Source: JBAXAM01 sp964213355
Lineage (GTDB): Bacteria; Pseudomonadota; Gammaproteobacteria; UBA9339
Direction of reading: 5' to 3'
NCBI GenBank assembly: GCA_964213355.1
Contig: CAXOVY010000003.1
Location: 21,295-85,294, forward strand
Length of the DNA: 64,000 nucleotides
Shown here: in pieces, positions 16,730-24,713 of the stretch
Layout: each line of letters opens with the position of its first letter
Position numbering within the stretch: position 1 is the stretch's first letter
Position numbers and translations under genes: made by a program
The notes under the pieces: model-generated
The model's database searches: none
What the model was told of the DNA's origin: nothing
What the model saw: only the letters and a program-made list of their open reading frames with translations

Positions 16730-17854
16730 ATGCAACATAAAAAAGATTTTAAAATGGCAGAATTGCGTTGCTTACTGGCGTTGCTTGAGACGACAAATCT
16801 AACTCTTGGTTTCGGGCTCAAGCTTTTTGAGATATTTCCAAGTATTTCAGATCTGTTGATGGCATCGCCAAGTGATTTAATAAAACTTGGATTTCCAGCA
16901 AAGGAAGTAAGCAAGTTAAAAAATCTAAATTGGCACTTGGTGGAACAAGATTTATGTTGGGCCCAAAAAACGGGCAATCATATTGTCACCATAAAAGATC
17001 CAAATTATCCGTCGTTATTAAAAGAGATATCCAATCCACCCCTGTTGCTTTTTGTTTGCGGTGATTTGCAATTATTAAAATCACCGCAAATCGCAATTGT
17101 TGGTAGTAGGAATCCAACGCCTGTTGGTTTGGAGACAGCATTTATTTTTGCTAAGGAATTGGCTCAAGTTGGACTAGTTGTTACTAGTGGTTTTGCTACG
17201 GGTATTGATGCTGCTAGCCACAAAGGAGCGGTTGCGGAAGCGGGCAAAACTATTGCTGTAATGGGAACTGGGTTAAACCAAATCTATCCTGCTTACCATA
17301 CCAATTTAGCACAAAAAATACTTGGTAGTGGTGGAGTTTTATTGTCTGAATTTCCCCTGGAAGCTAAAGGTGCTATTTGGCATTTTCCACTGCGTAATCG
17401 TATTATTAGCGGTTTAAGTATGGGTGTTCTAGTAGTAGAAGCAACGATGCGTAGTGGTTCGCTGATCACGGCGAGATTAGCCAATGAGCAGGGTCGAGAA
17501 GTATTTTCTATTCCCGGCTCGATCTATAATCCGCAGGCTTGCGGGTGTCACCATTTGATTCGCCAAGGTGCAAAATTAGTTGAGCAGCCAGCTGATATTT
17601 TAGAGGAATTAAGAGGGTTTGCTGGGTTATTGCAACCAAAAATTTTAGGTGCAAAAAATTCTCAGGAAAAAAATAAACTTGATCGGGAACATAGGAAACT
17701 GTTAGATTGTATAGGATTCGAAATAACAACAGTTAATGTTTTGGTAATGAGAACTAGTTGGTCGGTGCAACAAATTAGTGCGATGTTGTTGGAGTTAGAG
17801 TTACAGGGGTTTATTAAGCCGGTAGCGGGTGGCTATATTAGGATAGGCTCTTAG
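16730..17854 (+). CDS. dprA: DNA-processing protein DprA
   Basis: Binds incoming single-stranded DNA during natural transformation and loads RecA. The Rossmann-like core begins at IAIVGSRNPTPVG and includes SGFATGIDAASHKGA and the GSLITARLA stretch. A helical domain precedes it (about 1-75) and a winged-helix domain ends the 374 residues. The upstream start is used here; ATG at 16754 (MAELRC) is an alternative, and neither has a strong ribosome-binding site. It heads the dprA-smg-topA run. Confidence 0.94.
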   Translation: MQHKKDFKMAELRCLLALLETTNLTLGFGLKLFEIFPSISDLLMASPSDLIKLGFPAKEVSKLKNLNWHLVEQDLCWAQKTGNHIVTIKDPNYPSLLKEISNPPLLLFVCGDLQLLKSPQIAIVGSRNPTPVGLETAFIFAKELAQVGLVVTSGFATGIDAASHKGAVAEAGKTIAVMGTGLNQIYPAYHTNLAQKILGSGGVLLSEFPLEAKGAIWHFPLRNRIISGLSMGVLVVEATMRSGSLITARLANEQGREVFSIPGSIYNPQACGCHHLIRQGAKLVEQPADILEELRGFAGLLQPKILGAKNSQEKNKLDREHRKLLDCIGFEITTVNVLVMRTSWSVQQISAMLLELELQGFIKPVAGGYIRIGS

Positions 17855-17881
17855 GTGTTCGAACGAGGTTAAAGACTAAAG

Positions 17882-18361
17882 ATGAAGCAACAACAAAGCA
17901 TTGTCGATATTATAGTATATTTACTTGAAGCAGTTATTTCTCAGCAGATGGAAGTTGTGCCTGAGCCAGCAATCGTTAAGCAAAAGCTAGAAGAGGCTGG
18001 TTTTGCCAAAGAGACAATCATTCGTACCTTCGATTGGTTAAAAGAGCTAATAGAGCAACAATGTTGGTACGCTGAATTTTCTCAGGTTGATACCAGCAGA
18101 ACGTTACGTGTTTTTAGTTCAGAAGAGGCATACAAAATTACTTTGGAAATACGCAGTTTTATATTATCTTTAGAACATGTTGGTATTTTGGATACCAAAA
18201 TGCGCGAAATTGTTATTAGCCAATTAATGCAACTTAACCAGCGATTAATAAGTTTAAACGACGCTAAGTGGGTGGTGTTTTTGGTGTTAATGAGTAAAGC
18301 AAATAAAAATGCGCAAGAGATGCGTAGTTTTTTATTGACTACAATGGCGCGAAAAACTTAA
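17882..18361 (+). CDS. smg: Smg protein (DUF494)
   Basis: Small conserved protein of unsettled function found between dprA and topA in many gammaproteobacteria. The 159 residues begin with a conserved DIIVYLLEAVI pattern; the C-terminal half is helical. Gene order and length (157 in E. coli) support the call. GAGG lies about 13 bases upstream of the start. Confidence 0.9.
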   Translation: MKQQQSIVDIIVYLLEAVISQQMEVVPEPAIVKQKLEEAGFAKETIIRTFDWLKELIEQQCWYAEFSQVDTSRTLRVFSSEEAYKITLEIRSFILSLEHVGILDTKMREIVISQLMQLNQRLISLNDAKWVVFLVLMSKANKNAQEMRSFLLTTMARKT

Positions 18362-18386
18362 ACAATTTAATTGAACTAAGATCCTT

Positions 18387-20651
18387 ATGGCAAAAAATAT
18401 TGTAGTTGTAGAGTCGCCCGCAAAGGCGATAACCATTAAAAAATATCTTGGTAAGGATTTTACGGTGCTCGCATCGTATGGTCATTTACGTGATTTAGTG
18501 CCAAAAACTGGTGCGGTTGATACAGAACATGATTTTGCAATGCGTTATGCCATTATTGAAAAAAATGCCAAACATGTAACTGCAATCGCCAAGGTATTAA
18601 AAACGGCTGATGCTCTTTATCTTGCTACTGACCCTGATCGCGAAGGTGAGGCTATTGCGTGGCATATATATGAGTTAATGCGCGAGAAAAAAGTGCTTAA
18701 AAAACAACCAGTGTATCGTATTGCCTTTCATGAAATTACCAAAACTGCCATAGCTGAAGCAGTATCTCATCCGCGTGATATTTCGATGGAATTGGTTGAC
18801 GCTCAGCAAGCGCGTCGTGCCTTAGATTATTTGGTCGGTTTTAATTTATCGCCATTGCTGTGGAAAAAAATTCGTTACGGTCTTTCTGCGGGGCGTGTTC
18901 AGAGCCCAGCTTTGCGCATGATTGTTGAGCGTGAAGAGGAAATCGAAAAATTTATAATCCAAGAATACTGGACAATTATTGCTGATAATGTATTTAGCAA
19001 GCAAAATTTTGTGGCCAAATTAGTTGAATATCAAAGTAAAAAGCTGATGCAATTTTCCGTTACGGATAGTGAGCAGGCTAAAGTGGTCGAAGATGAGTTG
19101 TTAAAACTTGCTGCTGGTAAATTACATGTTATTAGAGTAGAAAAGAAGCAACGTGTTCGTAACCCAGCGCCGCCATTCACTACCTCAACCTTGCAACAAG
19201 AAGCCTCGCGTAAGTTGGGGTATTCCGCCAAACGTACTATGCGTAGTGCGCAAAAATTATATGAAGCGGGTTTGATAACTTACATGCGTACCGATTCGGT
19301 TAATTTAGCCAAAGAAGCAATCACCGAAATTCGGGAGGCAATTCAAGAGCATTTTGGTGTGGATAACTTGCCTGAAGCCCCGCGTTTTTATAAAACCAAA
19401 GCAAAAAATGCACAAGAGGCGCATGAGGCGATCCGCCCCACTGCTTGCAAGTGTCTGCCGGAAGAGTTAGCCAAAGATTTAGATCCAGAACAATTTAAAT
19501 TATACGGTTTAATTTGGCAGCGTACCATCGCATGTCAAATGATTTCTGCATTACTTGATACAGTTGTAGTTGATATGAGTTGTGGCGAGGGTAACACTTT
19601 TCGTGCCAATGGCTGCGTTATAACTAATCCAGGTTTTATTGCGGTTTATCGTGAGGATATTGACGATGTTGCCGTGATTGATGAAAATGGAAAGGTTTTA
19701 CCACCACTAAAAGTCGGAGATATAATAGATTTACTAGGTATCCACGGCGAGCAGCATTTTACCGAACCACCACCACGTTATAGCGAGGCTAGTCTCGTAA
19801 AAGCGCTTGAAGAATATGGCATTGGTCGGCCATCGACTTATGCTACAATTATCGAAACGCTGCTTAGTCGCGAATATGCAATTTTAGATAATAAACGTTT
19901 TAAACCAACTGATGTTGGTAGAGTTGTCAATAAATTTTTGACCAAATACTTTACCCAATATGTTGATTATGAATTTACTGCGCATTTAGAAGATGAATTG
20001 GATGAGATTGCTAGTGGTAAGAATAAATTTTTAAAGTTAATGCAAGAGTTTTGGCAACCGTTTAAGAAGTTGATTGAAACCACCACGACTGATGTAAAAC
20101 GGGAAGATGTGACGCAAGAAGTGTTAGAAGATAAATGTCCCAAATGTGGGAAAGCTCTGATATTGCGTTTGGGGAGAAAGGGTAAATTCGTAGGTTGTAG
20201 TGGTTATCCGGAGTGCGATTATACAGCCAATGTTGATGGAGAAAAAAACATAGTTGCAGTGGAAGTAGTTGCTGATCGTCAATGCCCTGACTGTGGGGCG
20301 CCTCTACATATAAAAATTGGTCGTTATGGTAAATTCATTGGTTGCAGTAGTTATCCTAAGTGTAAATTTATTGAACCATTGGAAAAGCCATTTGATACTG
20401 GTGTTAAATGTCCAGTTTGTAACGACGGTACCATGGTTAAGCGCAAATCGCGTTATGGTAAGTATTTTTATTCGTGTTCAAAATATCCTAAATGTAAATA
20501 CGCTATTTGGGATGAGCCGGTTGTAGAAAAATGTCCTAAATGTGGTTGGCCAATTTTGACGTTAAAAACTACAAAAAGACGTGGAACCGAAAAAATATGC
20601 CCACAAAAAGAATGTGATTTTGGCAAAGAAGGTAAAAAAATCGAAAAATAA
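18387..20651 (+). CDS. topA: DNA topoisomerase I
   Basis: Type IA topoisomerase that relaxes negative supercoils. Toprim domain at the N-terminus (VVESPAKAITIKKYL, then ATDPDREGEAIAWH). The catalytic tyrosine is in GLITYMRTDS near residue 299. The C-terminus carries four Cys-rich zinc-finger repeats, the first three ending in CSxYP or similar patterns and the last ending at CPQKECDF. The 754 residues are shorter than the E. coli enzyme (865), mostly at the C-terminus. Confidence 0.97.
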   Translation: MAKNIVVVESPAKAITIKKYLGKDFTVLASYGHLRDLVPKTGAVDTEHDFAMRYAIIEKNAKHVTAIAKVLKTADALYLATDPDREGEAIAWHIYELMREKKVLKKQPVYRIAFHEITKTAIAEAVSHPRDISMELVDAQQARRALDYLVGFNLSPLLWKKIRYGLSAGRVQSPALRMIVEREEEIEKFIIQEYWTIIADNVFSKQNFVAKLVEYQSKKLMQFSVTDSEQAKVVEDELLKLAAGKLHVIRVEKKQRVRNPAPPFTTSTLQQEASRKLGYSAKRTMRSAQKLYEAGLITYMRTDSVNLAKEAITEIREAIQEHFGVDNLPEAPRFYKTKAKNAQEAHEAIRPTACKCLPEELAKDLDPEQFKLYGLIWQRTIACQMISALLDTVVVDMSCGEGNTFRANGCVITNPGFIAVYREDIDDVAVIDENGKVLPPLKVGDIIDLLGIHGEQHFTEPPPRYSEASLVKALEEYGIGRPSTYATIIETLLSREYAILDNKRFKPTDVGRVVNKFLTKYFTQYVDYEFTAHLEDELDEIASGKNKFLKLMQEFWQPFKKLIETTTTDVKREDVTQEVLEDKCPKCGKALILRLGRKGKFVGCSGYPECDYTANVDGEKNIVAVEVVADRQCPDCGAPLHIKIGRYGKFIGCSSYPKCKFIEPLEKPFDTGVKCPVCNDGTMVKRKSRYGKYFYSCSKYPKCKYAIWDEPVVEKCPKCGWPILTLKTTKRRGTEKICPQKECDFGKEGKKIEK

Positions 20652-20718
20652 AGCATATAATCAAAAGCTTCATGCTGTGGTTAGTCAAAATTATATAAAT
20701 ACAAGATTTTTTTTGTCT

Positions 20719-20738
20719 CTTAATATTTTCTTAATATA
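20719..20738 (+). promoter_or_regulatory. PmrA-like tandem box
   Basis: Two direct copies of CTTAATAT(T/A), at 20719-20727 and 20730-20738, separated by two bases (11-bp period). This is the arrangement reported for PmrA-controlled Dot/Icm genes in Legionella and Coxiella. A possible -10 (TACAGT, 20746-20751) follows seven bases later. The next gene downstream is the 181-residue unknown protein. Confidence 0.55.
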
Positions 20739-20903
20739 CACAGGGTACAGTAATCAACAAGTTTGTTCAGAAACTCTACTATGCTAGCCATAAAACGTTG
20801 ATTTTCTGGCTTAGCCTGGCCGAGTTTTTGAATAGGCTTTAATGTCTATAGGAGTTTCTATTAAGGATGGGATTAATTTGTAATACAAATAGCAAAGAAA
20901 AAC

Positions 20904-21449
20904 ATGACGGTTTTTTATTATATCATTTTAAAAGCGATCAGTGGCTATAAAGCCATGCTCAAGCGAAACTTGAGTGCAGCTGAGTGCGCAGTTCGGGTGC
21001 GAAAGCTTGGTATTAAACGTGCATATATCAAAGATGCTGATGAAGTTAAATTATATGAAACTGGTTCAAAAATTATTGCTGAACTCGAACAAAATATGAC
21101 TGTTTCTAAGCGTGAAAAGTCAGTAAATTTTTATTATGGTGCCGAAGAGTTTTTGCAATATTTAAAAAAATTGCTGACTGAATATATCATTGAAGATGGT
21201 AAGGTTATTAATACTGGACAAAAATCTTCGTGCGCGTTAGTCAGTGTAATTCAATTAATAGGTATGGCCAAAGAAAAATTGACCGACGAAGTGGCCGAGC
21301 AAATTCATCGTTGTACTCGTGTTATTGCCAAATATGGTAGCAAAGAACAAAAAAGAATTTTTAGTAAAATATTAAACAGTAACCAACCACGACATATGAG
21401 CTTCTTTTTTCGCCAACTGCAAAATTTCGTATCTGATCTTGATGAGTGA
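20904..21449 (+). CDS. Unknown protein downstream of a PmrA-like box (candidate effector)
   Basis: No family recognised. The 181 residues are mainly helical and charged, with no signal peptide; residues 1-15 are hydrophobic. The ATG used has no clear ribosome-binding site. A better-equipped ATG at 20867 (GGAG and AAGG upstream) opens a 27-codon frame that overlaps this one in another frame; a one-base change in the T6 run at 20909-20914 would join the two. The gene may therefore start at 20867 and carry a frameshift or slippage site. It lies about 165 bp after a PmrA-like box, hence the effector suggestion, which is inference. Confidence 0.6.
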   Translation: MTVFYYIILKAISGYKAMLKRNLSAAECAVRVRKLGIKRAYIKDADEVKLYETGSKIIAELEQNMTVSKREKSVNFYYGAEEFLQYLKKLLTEYIIEDGKVINTGQKSSCALVSVIQLIGMAKEKLTDEVAEQIHRCTRVIAKYGSKEQKRIFSKILNSNQPRHMSFFFRQLQNFVSDLDE

Positions 21450-21501
21450 TGCCATAAGGCATAAAATTCTAGTCAACCAAAACAAAAACAAAAAGGATTT
21501 T

Positions 21502-23133
21502 ATGGACAGACTAGATATTTCTCCAGCTTGGCGAGCGTTGACTAAGCACTGCGAACAAGTAGCAAATATAAAAGTTAGAGACCAATTTATAGGCTATCCA
21601 GAGCGTTTTTCTGACTTTTCTTTATGGGCTTCTGGGATTTTCTTGGACTATTCAAAAAATCGTATAACTGCAGAAACTATGCAATTATTACATGGATTGG
21701 CTCAAGTAGCAGAAGTTGCTGCATATCGTGAGAAGATGTTTAGCGGTGATCTAATTAATGTTACTGAAAAACGTGCAGTATTACATACAGCTCTACGAAA
21801 CCCAGGTGATGAGCCAGCTGCAGAAATGATTTTGATCAAAAGAGAGTTAAAACGTATTGCTAAATGTGTCAGTGCCATTCGTGATGGCAAGTGGCTAGGA
21901 TTTAGTGGCCAGGCGATTACTGATGTTGTAAATATTGGTATTGGTGGTTCTGATCTAGGTCCGGCAATGGTTGTGCATGCACTAGAGCCTTATGTTACAC
22001 GGGTTAAAGTTCATTTTGTTTCCAATGTCGACGCGACCCATATCAGCGAAACTTTAAAATATCTAAACCCCAAAACCACGGTATTTATTATCTCTTCAAA
22101 AACTTTTACGACGCAGGAAACTTTAACTAATGCGCTTACGGCTAAGGAGTGGTTGCTAAATCAAACAGTGGATGAAGCCAAAATAATTAAACAACATTTT
22201 ATTGCGGTTACGTCAAAATCAGACCGTGCCGTTGAATTTGGTATTGATCAAGAGAATATTTTTCCAATTTGGGACTGGGTTGGTGGACGTTTTTCATTAT
22301 GGTCGGCGATTGGTTTATCGATTGCGATTGCGATTGGTATGGAAAAGTTTTACGAATTTTTGGCGGGAGCGCATGCAATGGATAGCCATTTTCGCGAAGC
22401 TCCTTTAGAGAAAAACATGCCGGTAATTTTAGCCTTACTTGGTATTTGGAATATTAATTTTTTAGGTGCAACGACACATGCTGTTATTCCTTATGACCAA
22501 TATTTGAGTTTGCTTCCAGCATATTTGCAACAACTTGAAATGGAAAGTAACGGTAAGCGTGTGCGAATTAATGGTGAGGTGGTCGACTGTAAAACTGCGC
22601 CAGTAGTTTGGGGGGCGGCTGGTACTAATGGGCAGCACGCATTTCATCAATTATTAATGCAAGGTACGCAAATGGTTCCAGTAGATTTTATTGCTGCGCT
22701 AGAAAGTCATAACCCAATTCGTAATCATCACTTGTTGTTGTATGCTAATTGTTTAGCCCAAAGTCAGGCTTTAATGTGTGGTCGTAGCGAAGACGAAGTT
22801 GTTGCCCAGTTGCGCGAGCAAGGTATGACGCAAGAGGAGGCGCGCATGCAAGCATCGCATAGGATAATTCCTGGAAATGTTCCTAGCAACACTATTGTTG
22901 TACAAAATATCAATCCGGGATCTTTAGGGGCTTTAATTGCACTTTACGAACACAAGGTTTTTATTCAAGGGGTAATTTGGCAGATTAACTCTTTTGATCA
23001 GTGGGGAGTTGAGCTTGGCAAACATCTGGCCAGTAAATTAGTGCCAGTGTTACAGGGCGGTGCAGATATCGCCGATTTGGATGGGTCAACTGGTGGGTTG
23101 GTAAAATTGAAGGAAGAACAAACTTCACTTTAG
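21502..23133 (+). CDS. pgi: Glucose-6-phosphate isomerase
   Basis: Interconverts glucose-6-phosphate and fructose-6-phosphate. SIS-fold signatures are present: IGIGGSDLGPAMV, ISSKTFTTQETLTNA, and the near-C-terminal QINSFDQWGVELGK signature. From this ATG the protein is 543 residues (549 in E. coli). AGGA lies just upstream; an in-frame extension to 21439 overlaps the previous gene and is not like the family. It overlaps the convergent neighbour's 3' end by nine bases. Confidence 0.96.
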   Translation: MDRLDISPAWRALTKHCEQVANIKVRDQFIGYPERFSDFSLWASGIFLDYSKNRITAETMQLLHGLAQVAEVAAYREKMFSGDLINVTEKRAVLHTALRNPGDEPAAEMILIKRELKRIAKCVSAIRDGKWLGFSGQAITDVVNIGIGGSDLGPAMVVHALEPYVTRVKVHFVSNVDATHISETLKYLNPKTTVFIISSKTFTTQETLTNALTAKEWLLNQTVDEAKIIKQHFIAVTSKSDRAVEFGIDQENIFPIWDWVGGRFSLWSAIGLSIAIAIGMEKFYEFLAGAHAMDSHFREAPLEKNMPVILALLGIWNINFLGATTHAVIPYDQYLSLLPAYLQQLEMESNGKRVRINGEVVDCKTAPVVWGAAGTNGQHAFHQLLMQGTQMVPVDFIAALESHNPIRNHHLLLYANCLAQSQALMCGRSEDEVVAQLREQGMTQEEARMQASHRIIPGNVPSNTIVVQNINPGSLGALIALYEHKVFIQGVIWQINSFDQWGVELGKHLASKLVPVLQGGADIADLDGSTGGLVKLKEEQTSL

Positions 23134-23988
23134 CGCCACCCGTGTTCCCAAATAATCACCTTCAAGGTAAGTGTTGAGTCGGTTAAACCATCCGCTCAGC
23201 CAGCGTTCGTGATGTGCGGATGGTGGTGCTTGTTCTACCCTGCGAATTAAGGCATTTTTTGCTGACCAAACATAAGCTTGCAGTGGTGTTGATCCTCGAG
23301 GAGCATAGCTCATCCCTTTGAGGACATGCAGCAAGCCACTACCATGTTCATAATTGCGCCTGGAGCCACTTACACCGGCTCCTTTAAAATTAAGAAAGTC
23401 AACTAGCGCATAGATTCCAGCTGGTGTGCGTGCTAGGGTGTGAAAGTTCTGATAAATAAAGGCACGATCCTCTTGCGGTGCGCTTGCTAATAAGTCTGGC
23501 AAGGTTTCTTCCAGTTGTTTCACCATATATTCTGCTTGGATAGGAATGGTTTGTTGTAAAAAAAGGCGCAGCTGAGCCATTCGAGGCGAGTTTTGAGCTT
23601 GTAAGAATTCTTGGCGATTATTCCATGGGCAATAAAGGTTCCCGTGCAACCATGTTGGTATTTTACCTCCCTTTTTTTCGATATAACGGATTAAACGAGG
23701 AAAACCACTATCAAATGATGCGCGGCTTTGATTTGAATATGGATGCCAAAGAAAGTGTCCAATTCCCAAGGAAGCAAAATTTTCGCCTTCGTTCCATTCC
23801 GTGAGTCCCTTTATGCTTCCTCCACTTTCGTTAAACCAAATTTTTACACCAATTGGCAGGGCAATTTGCGGAGAAATAGTTAATATTTGTGGGTTATTTT
23901 GGCTGTTTAGGACAATGCCAAAAGCCAATGAACTGTAAAATAAAAACAGCACCACAGCAGTTTTTAGCAGTTTTGGACTAGCAGTCAT
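23125..23988 (-). CDS. Conserved exported protein, unknown function
   Basis: 287 residues with an N-terminal signal peptide (hydrophobic about 10-25). The mature part has conserved-looking motifs: KIWFNESGGSIKGLTEWNEGE, then LGIGHFLW, and a C-terminal GLLHVLKGM and WLSGWFNRL. I recall similar proteins in other gammaproteobacteria without an assigned function. The Glu-rich N-terminal block with a nearby GIGH resembles lysozyme-like active sites, so a periplasmic wall hydrolase is possible but unproven. It is divergent from icmV. Confidence 0.8.
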   Translation of the reverse strand: MTASPKLLKTAVVLFLFYSSLAFGIVLNSQNNPQILTISPQIALPIGVKIWFNESGGSIKGLTEWNEGENFASLGIGHFLWHPYSNQSRASFDSGFPRLIRYIEKKGGKIPTWLHGNLYCPWNNRQEFLQAQNSPRMAQLRLFLQQTIPIQAEYMVKQLEETLPDLLASAPQEDRAFIYQNFHTLARTPAGIYALVDFLNFKGAGVSGSRRNYEHGSGLLHVLKGMSYAPRGSTPLQAYVWSAKNALIRRVEQAPPSAHHERWLSGWFNRLNTYLEGDYLGTRVALK

Positions 23989-24183
23989 GGTTACTAAGTT
24001 AGCATAATTAATAAAAGAGACAATAAATAATGGTTAATAGTCTGCCCGTTCTGGCTTTTTAATTGATTTTTTAGTTAAAAATAAGTTTAAAGTATAAATT
24101 TATGTGTTAAAATATCAGAAATTGGGATTGGGAGAAAACTGAATATTGTGTTTTTCGACTTTATTCGAGAATATATTTTCTGG

Positions 24184-24202
24184 GTTTGTTGCATGAACAA
24201 AC
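24184..24202. promoter_or_regulatory. Inverted repeat in the icmV leader
   Basis: Perfect 7-bp inverted repeat GTTTGTT / AACAAAC with a five-base spacer, 28 bases upstream of the icmV ATG and before its strong GGGAGAGG ribosome-binding site. It could be a leader hairpin or operator for icmV-dotA. Confidence 0.3.
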
Positions 24203-24230
24203 AGTCTAACAGGTTACAGGGAGAGGATTT

Positions 24231-24713
24231 ATGCCTGAAGAAAAAATCTTAAAAATTACAGAAACTGAAAAAAGCGGATTAACAAAAAAATTTTTTAAGT
24301 CATTTGTTGATGTAAAAAGATGGTCCTCTTACGATGAAGTTTCTGCTAATACAAAAACAACTATTAATTTATATCGTAGATTTTTCTCTCGTAGTACTGA
24401 ACCAATACATCAAGAAACTTATGAGCAATCTGTTGCGCGTTTGAATCTAAATGAAACGCAATTGGCCAACAGGAAAAGAGCTTTCCTATACTCGGCGTTG
24501 ATATATTTTGCTTTTGCCTTAGTTTTTTTTATTTATTTCATTTATCTGTTGGTACACATGCATTTATATGCTGCCTGCCTTGAGTTTATATTACTAGGTT
24601 TAGTATCCATTGTTGCCTATCGCGAACATTTTTGGTACATGCAGATGCAAAAAAAGAAGCTGGGTTGTAATTTTTATGATTGGGTAGCTTTTATCTTGCG
24701 GAGGGCAAAATAA
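24231..24713 (+). CDS. icmV: Dot/Icm inner-membrane protein IcmV
   Basis: Small membrane protein of the type IVB system, encoded just before dotA as in Legionella and Coxiella. The 160 residues have a charged N-terminal half (about 1-85) and two hydrophobic segments (about 86-108 and 112-130), with both ends likely cytoplasmic. A strong GGGAGAGG ribosome-binding site precedes the ATG. The last base of its stop is the first base of the dotA start (TAATG), so translation is coupled. Identity rests on size, topology and position. Confidence 0.88.
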   Translation: MPEEKILKITETEKSGLTKKFFKSFVDVKRWSSYDEVSANTKTTINLYRRFFSRSTEPIHQETYEQSVARLNLNETQLANRKRAFLYSALIYFAFALVFFIYFIYLLVHMHLYAACLEFILLGLVSIVAYREHFWYMQMQKKKLGCNFYDWVAFILRRAK

